Assembly (NCBI RefSeq): GCF_003259895.1
Contig: NZ_QLME01000001.1
Location: 297,834-361,833 of the forward strand
Source: Halanaerobium saccharolyticum
GTDB taxonomy: Bacteria; Bacillota; Halanaerobiia; Halanaerobiales; Halanaerobiaceae
Direction of reading: 5' to 3'
DNA: 64,000 nt
How positions within the stretch are numbered: position 1 is the first letter of the stretch; the number at the start of each line of letters is the position of its first letter. The translations under genes were made by a program, and so were the position numbers. The notes under the pieces are model-generated. The model was given only the letters and a program-made list of their open reading frames with translations. It was not told the origin of the DNA and did no database searches. Below are positions 1 through 10,592 of this stretch, in pieces.

Positions 1-650
1 CCAAAATGAGGGTTTTCCAGGACTGCTGCAATTTTCCCTTTTTTGATTACTGCAATTTTGTGGCCTAAAAAAGCAGCTTCTGCAATATCATGGGTTACCA
101 GCACATAAGTAAAGTTTTCCCGGGCGTGAATTTCCAGAATCAAATTCTGCATTTCTTCTCTGGTCAGGGCGTCCAGAGCAGAAAAAGGTTCATCCATTAA
201 TAATAAGTCCGGAGCCAGAACAAGGGAGCGGCCGACAGCTACCCGCTGCTTCTGGCCGCCGCTTAATTCTGCCGGATATTTATCTTTAAGCTCAGATATT
301 TTAAGCCGCTTCAAAGCTGAATTAACCTTTTCTTTGATTTCCCCACCGGCAGCTCCTCTAATTTTGAGGCCTAGAGCCAGATTATTATAAACAGTTTTCC
401 AGGGGAAAAGTCCATAATCCTGGAGAATAACCCCACTTCTATCTCGAATTCCGGTTAAAAGCTGAGAGTTAATTTTAATTGTTCCCTGATCCGCCTGTTC
501 AAGTCCTGCCAGCAGATAAAGCAGTGTAGTCTTACCACAGCCGGAAGGACCGATTACGGCAAGACTCTCTCCTTTTTTTACCTCTAAATTTATATTTTTT
601 AAAACCTTTTCTTTTTGATAAGCAAAATCTAATTCTTTTACCTCAATCAT
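1..650 (-). CDS. ABC transporter ATP-binding protein, NitT/TauT type (partial, C-terminus off the window)
   Basis: This is the cytoplasmic ATPase of an importer, cut by the left edge of the window so the C-terminal end is missing. Reading the minus strand from the ATG at 650 gives MIEVKELDFAYQKEKVL, then a Walker A motif GPSGCGKT at residues 34-41, a Q-loop in VILQDYGLFPWKT, the signature LSGGQKQRVAVGR, Walker B LLLMDEP and the switch histidine in LVTHD. The order and the FPWKT stretch are typical of the nitrate/sulfonate/taurine ATPase family (SsuB/TauB/ThiZ-like). Its start overlaps the stop of the binding-protein gene by 4 bp (ATGA), so the two are translationally coupled. A permease would be expected beyond the window. 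Substrate cannot be told from this fragment. Confidence 0.93.
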   Translation of the reverse strand, partial: MIEVKELDFAYQKEKVLKNINLEVKKGESLAVIGPSGCGKTTLLYLLAGLEQADQGTIKINSQLLTGIRDRSGVILQDYGLFPWKTVYNNLALGLKIRGAAGGEIKEKVNSALKRLKISELKDKYPAELSGGQKQRVAVGRSLVLAPDLLLMDEPFSALDALTREEMQNLILEIHARENFTYVLVTHDIAEAAFLGHKIAVIKKGKIAAVLENPHF

Positions 651-1552
651 TGACTGCTGTACTTCCCTTCTATAACCTGATTATAATCGATGTCAATCTG
701 ACTGCCATCGGTTTTTTCTATCCACTCGATAACTCGATTTAAATATGCTTCGGTCGGGACTCTGCTTAAGTGGTATTCCGGCATTGCAATTAAATCTTTG
801 ATCGCCATCGGTAAATCTAATTTATTAATTAAAATTTCTCTGGCTTCAGAATCATCCTGCTGAATTTCTTCAACCGCTCTATCATAGGCTCTGTGGAAGG
901 CTGCAACTGCTTCATCTTTTTCTGTAAGTGTTTTTTCGGTAAAAATCATCGCTTCCGGCATAAAGTCATATTCATTTTTATATACTCTTTTTTCTAATCC
1001 AGCGAGTTCTGCTGTAGAAGCAAGGGGCTCAGGAATTACTGCCATCTCCAGCTGTCCGGATTTAACCATCTCCAGACGAGCGGGAATCGCAGGCACAAAA
1101 ACTTTACTCAATTTATACTGCTCTCCCAGAAACTGCTCTGATAAAAAATTGGAGACACTAACTTCCATCATTCCGATCTTAACCTCTTCTTTTTCTTCAA
1201 AATCCTTACTGACTAAAATAGGAAAGCTGCCGTCAGTACTGGTAGTTATCTTAACCGGAAAACCGTTATTAACATTATTAACAAAAGCAATCAAATCAGT
1301 CATTGCTCCATCAAGTTTATTGGTCTGGAGAGCAGTCTGTCTGTTCACTGCATTTGTGTAAACACCAATCTGGATCTTCAGATTTTCTTCGGCAAAATAT
1401 CCCTTTTCCTGGGCCAGCAAAATTGGGGCTGAATCTACAGCCGGCATAATTCCGATTTCCAGTGTCATATCAGATGCCGCGACACTCCCTGCTAAAAAGA
1501 CAAGTGAAAATATTAACATTAGTAGTGATAAAAAGACTTTTTTCTCTTTCAT
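647..1552 (-). CDS. ABC transporter substrate-binding protein, SsuA/THI5 (NMT1) family
   Basis: A 301-residue periplasmic-type binding protein. A signal peptide occupies about residues 1-26 (a Lys-rich start, a Leu/Phe core, then VAASD). No lipobox cysteine is obvious. The mature part opens with LEIGIMPAVDSAPILLAQEKGYF, the usual beginning of NMT1/THI5-like proteins that bind taurine, sulfonates, nitrate or thiamine precursors. It delivers ligand to the membrane complex powered by the ATPase encoded immediately downstream with a 4-bp overlap. The start follows TTTAGGAGGAATTATAAA. Family membership is clear; the ligand is not. No riboswitch is visible in the leader, so a thiamine-precursor role cannot be argued from regulation. 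Confidence 0.9.
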   Translation of the reverse strand: MKEKKVFLSLLMLIFSLVFLAGSVAASDMTLEIGIMPAVDSAPILLAQEKGYFAEENLKIQIGVYTNAVNRQTALQTNKLDGAMTDLIAFVNNVNNGFPVKITTSTDGSFPILVSKDFEEKEEVKIGMMEVSVSNFLSEQFLGEQYKLSKVFVPAIPARLEMVKSGQLEMAVIPEPLASTAELAGLEKRVYKNEYDFMPEAMIFTEKTLTEKDEAVAAFHRAYDRAVEEIQQDDSEAREILINKLDLPMAIKDLIAMPEYHLSRVPTEAYLNRVIEWIEKTDGSQIDIDYNQVIEGKYSSQ

Positions 1553-1601
1553 TTTATAATTCCTCCTAAAATATTCTTACTAATTATAATCTTTATAGTT
1601 A

Positions 1602-1630
1602 ATTATATAGCTTTTCACTCAACTTTTAAA
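1602..1630 (-). promoter_or_regulatory. putative sigma-A promoter of the ABC importer operon
   Basis: On the minus strand a TATAAT -10 box (1602-1607) lies 17 bp from a TTTAAA -35 box (1625-1630), about 50 bp before the binding-protein start at 1552. The -35 box is weak but the spacing is ideal. The rest of the 240-bp gap to the divergent gene at 1793 holds one palindromic repeat (1651-1686). Confidence 0.5.
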
Positions 1631-1650
1631 GTAATATTTGATATATTTTA

Positions 1651-1686
1651 GGTACCAGGTACAAAAAAGCTTTTTTGTACCTGGTT
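1651..1686. repeat. GTACC(A/G)GGTAC palindrome, copy R1
   Basis: An almost perfect palindrome with arms CCAGGTACAAAAAA and a GC centre (AAGCTT). It lies between two divergent genes, so it cannot simply be a terminator for both. It is a member of the ten-copy dispersed family in this window. Confidence 0.9.
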
Positions 1687-1792
1687 AAAGTTATTTTTTT
1701 CACTATGTTCTGGTGCTGTAGTTTATTTTGCATTTTCCCCATAAATATGAAACAATGTATATGTTAAAAAAGTAACGAAAGGAAGTTTTGAA

Positions 1793-2692
1793 TTGAAAAA
1801 AATTAGATTTTTAAAAGAAATTTGGAAGGCTTCACGTCCGCTTTCTTTAACTCTGGCCTTATATTCTACTACTCTGGGAATGGCTGTCGCCCACCTGGAA
1901 GGAACTTTGCTCAGCGGCGACTTAGGATTTGATCTAAAACTAATAATTTTGGTCACCCTGGCCGGTCTTTTTGTACAGACAGGTACCAATTTTATCAATG
2001 ATTATTTTGAATGTGAGTATAAGAATCTCCATTTTAAAAAAGGAAAAAAATATTCTTTTCTCGGTAAAAAAAGAAAAGCTTTTGATATCCTGATTTTTCT
2101 GCTGGGAATGCTCTCTTTTCTAATTACAGCTTTACTAGGACTTTATATAATCTCAATCACCACCAGAAAATTAATTTTGGTTGGAGTTTTAGGCATTATC
2201 GGTGGTTATGCCTATACTGGAGAGCCAATTGTATATAAAAAGCGGGGATTAGGGACTCCCCTTTCTTTTCTGCTGATGGGACCATTAATGGTTATGGGAA
2301 CCCATCTTGCTTTTAGCCAGCATTATTCCTGGCGACCGATAATCCTGGGTCTGCCGATCAGTCTTTTAATCCCGGTTTTAATGCTGAGCAATGAGCTGAG
2401 AGACTTTGAGCGGGATAAATCACTGGGCATCAAAACTTTAACTGTCCGGATCGGTTTTAAAAAAAGCAAAATGCTCTATCTATCTCTTTTGAGCAGTTCC
2501 TATCTTTTAACAATTCTTTTTGTTGGCTTAAATCTTTATCCAGCTGCCACACTTCTGTCACTGCTGACTCTGCCGCTTGCTGTTAAAGCTTATCAAAATG
2601 TGGCCAAAGCAGAGAAAAAAGGAGTTCCTGTAACCAATCAGCTTCATTTAACCTTTGGTCTAATCCAGCTGCTGGCATTGTTTCTCTTTTAG
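1793..2692 (+). CDS. UbiA-family prenyltransferase (MenA-like)
   Basis: A 299-residue integral membrane protein with seven to nine hydrophobic segments. The first aspartate-rich site appears as NFINDYFECEYKN near residue 68, and the second as ELRDFERDKSLGIKTLTVRIG near residue 205. These two motifs bind the Mg-diphosphate of a polyprenyl donor in the UbiA superfamily, and the RDxERDxxxGxxTL form is typical of MenA-like 1,4-dihydroxy-2-naphthoate prenyltransferases. The start is TTG at 1793 behind AAAGGAAG. It is one of only two plus-strand genes, and no menaquinone genes lie nearby, so the aromatic acceptor is uncertain. Its stop codon touches palindrome R2. Confidence 0.85.
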   Translation: MKKIRFLKEIWKASRPLSLTLALYSTTLGMAVAHLEGTLLSGDLGFDLKLIILVTLAGLFVQTGTNFINDYFECEYKNLHFKKGKKYSFLGKKRKAFDILIFLLGMLSFLITALLGLYIISITTRKLILVGVLGIIGGYAYTGEPIVYKKRGLGTPLSFLLMGPLMVMGTHLAFSQHYSWRPIILGLPISLLIPVLMLSNELRDFERDKSLGIKTLTVRIGFKKSKMLYLSLLSSSYLLTILFVGLNLYPAATLLSLLTLPLAVKAYQNVAKAEKKGVPVTNQLHLTFGLIQLLALFLF

Positions 2693-2727
2693 GTACCAGG
2701 TACAAAAAGGCCTTTTTGTACCTGGTT
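2692..2727. repeat. GTACC(A/G)GGTAC palindrome, copy R2
   Basis: A perfect palindrome with centre AGGCCT. The first base of the repeat is the last base of the prenyltransferase TAG stop. It sits between convergent genes and ends each arm in a run of T or A, so it could act as a two-way terminator. Confidence 0.9.
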
Positions 2728-2765
2728 TAAAAGAAATATTTCACTATAACCTGGTACTTAAAAAT

Positions 2766-3866
2766 TTACACTCTGATCTGATACTTTTCTTCCAGAAAAT
2801 CTAAGATTGCTCTGGCTGAAGGTGGACAGCCTTTAACAAAGCTGTCAGCTCCACTGCAGCAGCTTCCGATTCCAATTCCGGAGATTTTCTCTCCCTGATA
2901 ACCCTGACCGATTTTGATCTTTCCGGCAATTTTATCCAGCTGACCTGTTTTCTCTATTCTTTTTAAAGCATGGATCAGACTCCCATAGCAGGCTGAACAG
3001 GCATCTTTTACTTTAACTTTGGCTGCCAGCTTTTTAATTTTGCGGGAAGAATATTCAATTACTGCTGCTCGATCCTGATTTAGCTCAATTATCTCTGCCC
3101 CTGATAAATCTTTACTGCCTACTCCAATTTGAGCTGCTATTTCTATATACTCGACTTCTGCCGTGGAATAGCCCAGCAGTTCAGCTGCATAGCTGTCTAC
3201 TAGAACAGGATCCTGAGCGGCAATAATTCTATTCATTTTAACCGGATTTCCACCTTCTTCAAAATCGAGGTCCCCGTAAATTCCATCTACAATAATCAAA
3301 TCCTGTTTTAATAGCTTATTTAAATAGGCAATTGGCTGCTGCAGCCCCTGGCGGTGGAACTTCCTTTTTTCAGAATCGGAAATACAGCCTTTAAGATTTT
3401 TAAGGGCACAGGTGATATTGGTCTGACAGTGGCCCTTCAGGACCGGCAGATTGATTAAATAGTCAGCCTGAAGTGCTTTCTCAGCTATCTCAATTTCCAG
3501 CCCCTGATAGGACTTTTTGATAAAATTATCATTTTTTAAGTTATATAATGAAATCTCATAGTCCCGGGCCAGCTTCTGATAACCGCAAACCTCAAAAGCA
3601 TTATTCGTGTCTGCTCCCACCCAGGAACCCTCAATAATCATTAAATTATTTAAACCCCTGGCCTGCAGATATTCAATCACTCCCTTTACAATTTCTGGAT
3701 CAGTTGTAGCTCCTTTTTCTGATTTTGTAGCATTAACTAAATTTGGCTTTAGGGCAATCAGATCATCTGGCTGCAGCTCCGCTTCAATTTTTAGTTTCTG
3801 CAGCAGTTCTTTGACCATTACTTTACCCTGATCACCATAATTTATAAAAATTTGATTTTTTTCCAT
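2766..3866 (-). CDS. DUF362 domain protein
   Basis: About 366 residues, with the DUF362 layout: an N-terminal GDQGKVMVKELLQ segment, DLIALKPNLV, the core VLKGHCQTNITCALKNLKGC near residue 150, and a Cys-rich C-terminal part (DACSACYGSLI, GSCCSGADSFVKGCPPSA) that could hold a metal or Fe-S centre. The function of DUF362 proteins is not settled; many are fused to or sit near ferredoxin modules. I choose the ATG at 3866 because AGAAGGTGA lies 6 bp before it; the upstream GTG at 3875 is part of that ribosome site. It follows the dehydrogenase gene across a half palindrome and is probably co-transcribed with it. Confidence 0.82.
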   Translation of the reverse strand: MEKNQIFINYGDQGKVMVKELLQKLKIEAELQPDDLIALKPNLVNATKSEKGATTDPEIVKGVIEYLQARGLNNLMIIEGSWVGADTNNAFEVCGYQKLARDYEISLYNLKNDNFIKKSYQGLEIEIAEKALQADYLINLPVLKGHCQTNITCALKNLKGCISDSEKRKFHRQGLQQPIAYLNKLLKQDLIIVDGIYGDLDFEEGGNPVKMNRIIAAQDPVLVDSYAAELLGYSTAEVEYIEIAAQIGVGSKDLSGAEIIELNQDRAAVIEYSSRKIKKLAAKVKVKDACSACYGSLIHALKRIEKTGQLDKIAGKIKIGQGYQGEKISGIGIGSCCSGADSFVKGCPPSARAILDFLEEKYQIRV

Positions 3867-3891
3867 CAGAATCACCTTCTCATTTTTTTGC

Positions 3892-3916
3892 TACCGGGTA
3901 CTTAGAAATTTTTTTC
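3892..3916. repeat. half copy of the GTACC(A/G)GGTAC repeat, R3
   Basis: TACCGGGTACTTAGAAA followed by a T run. Only one arm is present. It is nearly identical to half copy R4 at 5000-5024, so the two share a subfamily (CCGGG core, TTAGAA tail). Confidence 0.75.
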
Positions 3917-3927
3917 AAAATCATTTT

Positions 3928-5028
3928 CTAATAGGAACTCCAGATCTGTTTTTGAGTTTCGATTTTTTCCTTTTTCTGAAAAGATTCTTCGATCATTAAA
4001 GCTAAATATTGATCCTGAGAAGCTTCGGCTAATGAATAAAAACTGTCTCCTGTCTCTAAAAAATCTTTCATTTTGACTAAAGCTTCAGCTACAGCAATCT
4101 CATCATCGGAAAATCGTGCGGGAAGAAATGGATTTTGATAAAGCCACTCTTCACCACAGGTTATTCCCTTTAGATAAAAACCTTCCAGATTCTGATTAAT
4201 TCCAGCTTCTACTCTTTTTAACTCTAATTCAATTGGAGTCTGATAGTCTTTTAAATATTTTAAAGTTGAATTTTTTATTTCACCTTCACTGCCTCTAATC
4301 AAAATCTCCTGGGATCTAATCCAGGACCGATGCTGATCCCGCTCAAAATCATAGACTCCCAATTTGCCATCAAAATCTAAAAATGCAAACTCATGCCTTT
4401 TGCTGACAATTTCCCTTTTCCCGGGCGCTCCAGAACGATCAGGTCCTTTTACTATCGGTTTTTCAAAACTTCTGGCTTCAATTTCTGCATTTTCAAATTC
4501 AATTCCCAGAGCCTTACGCAGCAGACTTACTGCATGATAGCCGTGGCTGATTGAAACTCGAGCATAATTAACTTCTCCCAGGCGTCCGGAATTAACAAGT
4601 TTAAAAATAGCCTGATGTAATGGCTGGAGATGATACTGTTCGGCAATCTGAATCGGATAATCTTCCCCCAGTTTTTTATTCAACTTAATCAGTTCTGACA
4701 AATTGGCTGCCGGTGGAGTCTCTGCTAAAATTGGAATCCCGGATTCTGCCAGCTGCAAAATCACTTCAGCAGCTGCCTCTTTACTGATAGAAAGCACTAC
4801 AAAATCTGGCTTCTCATTTGCAAGTAGTTCTTCAGCTGATTGATAGGCCCTAAGTCCCCACTTATTTCTAATCTCTTCTCGTTTACTGGTTCTACTGCTG
4901 ACAACACCTAAGACTTCAAACTGTTCTGGCAGGGCTCTGGCAATTCTCAAGAAAAATTCAGCCCGCCAGCCAATTCCGATAACTGCAAAATTTATTTTTG
5001 GTACCGGGTACTTAGAATTTTTTTCCAT
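3928..5028 (-). CDS. Gfo/Idh/MocA family oxidoreductase
   Basis: A 366-residue NAD(P)-dependent dehydrogenase. An N-terminal Rossmann fold is seen in FAVIGIGWRAEFFLRIA and VLGVVSSRTSKREEI, followed by VVLSISKEAAAEVI and the AETPPA turn where EKP normally stands, then EQYHLQPLHQAIFKLVNSG and the C-terminal substrate domain. The EKP lysine is replaced (ETP), which could change catalysis. The first ten residues, MEKNSKYPVP, are largely encoded by half-repeat R4; the start is supported by TGGAGGAAAATAAT just upstream. It overlaps the aminotransferase gene by 17 bp, so the pair is translationally coupled and may act on one sugar-like or amino-sugar-like substrate. The substrate is unknown. Confidence 0.85.
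   Translation of the reverse strand: MEKNSKYPVPKINFAVIGIGWRAEFFLRIARALPEQFEVLGVVSSRTSKREEIRNKWGLRAYQSAEELLANEKPDFVVLSISKEAAAEVILQLAESGIPILAETPPAANLSELIKLNKKLGEDYPIQIAEQYHLQPLHQAIFKLVNSGRLGEVNYARVSISHGYHAVSLLRKALGIEFENAEIEARSFEKPIVKGPDRSGAPGKREIVSKRHEFAFLDFDGKLGVYDFERDQHRSWIRSQEILIRGSEGEIKNSTLKYLKDYQTPIELELKRVEAGINQNLEGFYLKGITCGEEWLYQNPFLPARFSDDEIAVAEALVKMKDFLETGDSFYSLAEASQDQYLALMIEESFQKKEKIETQKQIWSSY
5000..5024. repeat. half copy of the GTACC(A/G)GGTAC repeat, R4, inside coding sequence
   Basis: GGTACCGGGTAC followed by TTAGAATTTTTTTCC. On the minus strand it supplies the aminotransferase TAA stop and the codons for SKYPVP of the next gene. Confidence 0.8.
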
Positions 5029-6142
5029 TATTATTTTCCTCCAGAAATTCTTCTAATAAAGCTAAACCTTTTTTTAACACCGGTTCACTGCCGGCAAAAC
5101 CAATTCTTAAAAATCCTTCTCTACCAAAAGCAGTACCGGGTACTACCAGAACACCTTTTTCTTTAAATAATTTTTTGGCAAAGCTTTCAGAATCCAAATC
5201 CAGTCGGTATTTTAAAAAGGCAGTAGTCCCTCCATTTGGCTTAACATATTCAATTAATTCCTGACTCTGTACCCAGTCATCCAGAATCTGCAGCTGTTTT
5301 TTTACTTTGGCGAGGTTTCTCTTTATAATTTTATCCTTATTCTCCAGGGCAATTGTAGAAAGATAGTCAGATATCATACCATTAGAAATAGTTGTGTAAT
5401 CCCTGTGCAGCTGACAGAGCTCAATTATCTCCTCCGGGCCAGCAATCCAGCCCATCCTCAGTCCGGCCAGCGAAAAGACTTTGGACATACTGCCCACACT
5501 GATTCCCTTTTCGTAAAGATCAGCTATTGAGGGAATTTCTGCTTCCAGATTAAAGCCCCGATATACCTCATCAGCCAGAATATAGGCATCAGCCGCTCTA
5601 GCTATTTCTACTATCTCTTCTAAGATCTCCCTCTTCATTACTACTCCAGAGGGATTATTAGGATTGTTGATTGCAATCAGCTTTGTTTTTTGATTGACCA
5701 GCGATTTTAATTTTTCTAAATCCGGCAAAAAGCCATCTTCATATTTTAAGTCCAGCTTTTTAACCTCAGCTCCAAAAGATTCAGGAATGGAATAAAGCTG
5801 CTGGTAAGTGGGAAAAACAGAAACAACTTCATCTCCAGCCTCGACCAGAGAGTATAACAGAAGAAAGTTGGCTCCAATTGCTCCATGTGATGGTAAAATA
5901 TTTTCCGGCTTCACACTCTCATAGAGACTGCTAACTCCTGCTTTAAATTCTTTTGAACCTTTGATATCTCCATAGGTAAGCTGCAGCTTTTTAATTTCTT
6001 CCAGCCTGGCAGCCGGGTCATCACTAAAATTTAATAATTCTTCTACTGTCAGTGATTCGACACAGGTTTCTGCAATATTGTATTCAGCATCCATCTCATA
6101 CTCGTTCATCCACTCTTCTACTTTAAATGGTGCTATTTTCAT
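5012..6142 (-). CDS. PLP-dependent aminotransferase, class I/II
   Basis: 376 residues, the normal size for fold-type-I aminotransferases. Visible landmarks are NNPNNPSG (159-166), the PLP-binding DEVY (Asp191, Tyr194), the Schiff-base lysine Lys221 in SMSKVFSLAGLRMGW, and the carboxylate-binding arginine in EGFLRIGFAG near the end. It should transfer an amino group between an amino acid and a 2-oxo acid. The gene overlaps the downstream dehydrogenase start by 17 bp and its stop codon falls at the edge of half-repeat R4, suggesting the repeat reshaped this junction. Start ATG 6142 lies behind a modest TTGGAGGCC site. Substrate unknown. Confidence 0.88.
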   Translation of the reverse strand: MKIAPFKVEEWMNEYEMDAEYNIAETCVESLTVEELLNFSDDPAARLEEIKKLQLTYGDIKGSKEFKAGVSSLYESVKPENILPSHGAIGANFLLLYSLVEAGDEVVSVFPTYQQLYSIPESFGAEVKKLDLKYEDGFLPDLEKLKSLVNQKTKLIAINNPNNPSGVVMKREILEEIVEIARAADAYILADEVYRGFNLEAEIPSIADLYEKGISVGSMSKVFSLAGLRMGWIAGPEEIIELCQLHRDYTTISNGMISDYLSTIALENKDKIIKRNLAKVKKQLQILDDWVQSQELIEYVKPNGGTTAFLKYRLDLDSESFAKKLFKEKGVLVVPGTAFGREGFLRIGFAGSEPVLKKGLALLEEFLEENNNGKKF

Positions 6143-6183
6143 TTTTGGCCTCCAATTTTACTTATTTGTGAATTGTTTCTTTT

Positions 6184-6220
6184 GTACCAGGTACAAATAA
6201 GCTTATTTGTACCTGGTACC
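6184..6220. repeat. GTACC(A/G)GGTAC palindrome, copy R5
   Basis: A perfect palindrome with centre TAAGCTTA, between the aminotransferase start and the end of the LacI-type gene. The centre differs from other copies but stays self-complementary. Confidence 0.9.
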
Positions 6221-6235
6221 TAACGTTATTCTATC

Positions 6236-6280
6236 AGAAAAAATAGAAAAACTCTACCGGATTGCAATCCAGTAAAGTCT
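6236..6280 (-). terminator. Rho-independent terminator of the LacI-type gene
   Basis: On the minus strand ACTTTACTGGATT pairs with AATCCGGTAGAGT around a GC loop and is followed by TTTTTCTATTTTTT. It lies just after the regulator stop at 6302. Confidence 0.8.
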
Positions 6281-6301
6281 TTCTGATAAGGGAAGTACAA
6301 T

Positions 6302-7306
6302 TTATATTTTTCTAGTTGAGTCTCTAATAACAAGCTTGGTAGGAAAGATGAAGAATTTTTCTTTAGGACTTAAAGTTTTTCCTGTTATTTTCTTCATCAG
6401 AATTTCAGCAGCCTTTTCTCCCATTTTACTTACGGGTATATTTACTGTAGTTAAAGATGGGTTATAAAAATTTGCCATCTTGATATTATCAATTCCTACA
6501 ACTGATATCTCCTCTGGAACTTTAACATCTTTAGCAATTAAGGCCTGAATTACACCAATCGCCATCTCATCATTTAAACAGACTACAGCCTCTGGCTTCT
6601 CATCTCTGGCAGCTATTTTCTCGCCAGCTGCATAGCCACCTTCCATTTTTAAGTAATCATAATAAATATTTTTCTCTTTAATCTCTAAACCCTGGTTTTT
6701 TAAAGCACTTTTAACTCCACTTAATCTTTCTACACTCTGACCAATAAAACCCAAATTTTTATGTCCCAGAGAAATTAAATAGTCAGCAGCCTGATACGCT
6801 GCATGATAAATATCACTTTTTACAATTGGTATTAGATCGTGATTTAAACCATCACGATCAACATAAACTACTGGTATATTTTCTTTAACTAATTTAATTA
6901 TCAAGTCATTATGTTCTGCCATTAAATCTCCAGCACAGGCAAAAATTGCACCATCAACCTGACCGGAGCGAAACATATTGATATATCTCAATTCTTCTTC
7001 ACTCTGATAATCAGTACTGCATAAAATAACATTAAAGTCCTGACTGCGAACATAATCCTTAATTGACTGAGCCAGTTCTGCAAAAAAGGGATTAACTACC
7101 TCCGGAATTACCAGCCCAATAGTTTTAGTTGACTTTTTGACTAAAGCCCGGGCTCTCGCATTGGGTACATAGTTAAGTTCTTCTGCAATTTTTTTGATGC
7201 GATTTTTAGTATCCTTATTTACTTTATTGCTGCCATTTAGAGCAAGTGAGACTGTTGCTAAAGAAACACCTGCTTTTTTGGCAATATCATTTAAAGTTAC
7301 AGCCAT
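6302..7306 (-). CDS. LacI-family transcriptional regulator
   Basis: 334 residues from the ATG at 7306 (MAVTLNDIAKKAG), chosen because AGAGGGCGATTAT precedes it; longer in-frame starts run into the operator-like site. Residues 3-50 form the LacI helix-turn-helix and hinge (VTLNDIAKKAGVSLATVSLALNG, then NARARALVKKSTKTIG). The rest is the periplasmic-binding-type sugar domain (FAELAQSIKDYV, VVGIDNIKMANFYNPSLTTV). It should repress nearby glycan genes until it binds a sugar. A TTAAAACGTTTAA palindrome overlaps its own promoter region (7321-7333), and a matching site lies before the binding-protein gene at 16117, so it probably controls itself and the 6.3-16 kb glycan block. The inducer is unknown. 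Confidence 0.92.
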   Translation of the reverse strand: MAVTLNDIAKKAGVSLATVSLALNGSNKVNKDTKNRIKKIAEELNYVPNARARALVKKSTKTIGLVIPEVVNPFFAELAQSIKDYVRSQDFNVILCSTDYQSEEELRYINMFRSGQVDGAIFACAGDLMAEHNDLIIKLVKENIPVVYVDRDGLNHDLIPIVKSDIYHAAYQAADYLISLGHKNLGFIGQSVERLSGVKSALKNQGLEIKEKNIYYDYLKMEGGYAAGEKIAARDEKPEAVVCLNDEMAIGVIQALIAKDVKVPEEISVVGIDNIKMANFYNPSLTTVNIPVSKMGEKAAEILMKKITGKTLSPKEKFFIFPTKLVIRDSTRKI

Positions 7307-7320
7307 ATAATCGCCCTCTT

Positions 7321-7333
7321 TTAAAACGTTTAA
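7321..7333. promoter_or_regulatory. putative LacI-family operator (autoregulation)
   Basis: TTAAAACGTTTAA, a palindrome with a central CG as is usual for LacI-family operators, 15 bp before the regulator start. It matches TCAAACGTTTTAA at 16203-16215 on the opposite strand sense. Confidence 0.55.
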
Positions 7334-7361
7334 GTTCATTTTCATTCCATATCATTTCTTT

Positions 7362-7398
7362 GGTACCAGGTACAAAACAGCTGTTTTGTACCTGGTAC
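7362..7398. repeat. GTACC(A/G)GGTAC palindrome, copy R6
   Basis: A perfect palindrome with centre CAGCTG between the lacZ stop and the LacI-type gene start. Confidence 0.9.
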
Positions 7399-7412
7399 TT
7401 ATATATCAGATC

Positions 7413-10487
<3,075 letters not shown>

Positions 10488-10592
10488 TTAACTCACCTCT
10501 TCTAAGATTTTTTCAACAGAGTCAGAGCCGGGAAAAATCTATTTTAAGCTCCGCTCTGTCTTAATTTATTTCTGTTCCGATAATTTTCTCAC

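Noticed and set aside
3867..3875. Earlier GTG start of the DUF362 gene
   Set aside because: The GTG is part of the Shine-Dalgarno sequence of the ATG at 3866.
5132..5144. Another GTACCGGGTAC core inside the aminotransferase gene
   Set aside because: It encodes the conserved VVPGTA segment of class I/II aminotransferases, so it is coding coincidence and not a repeat copy.
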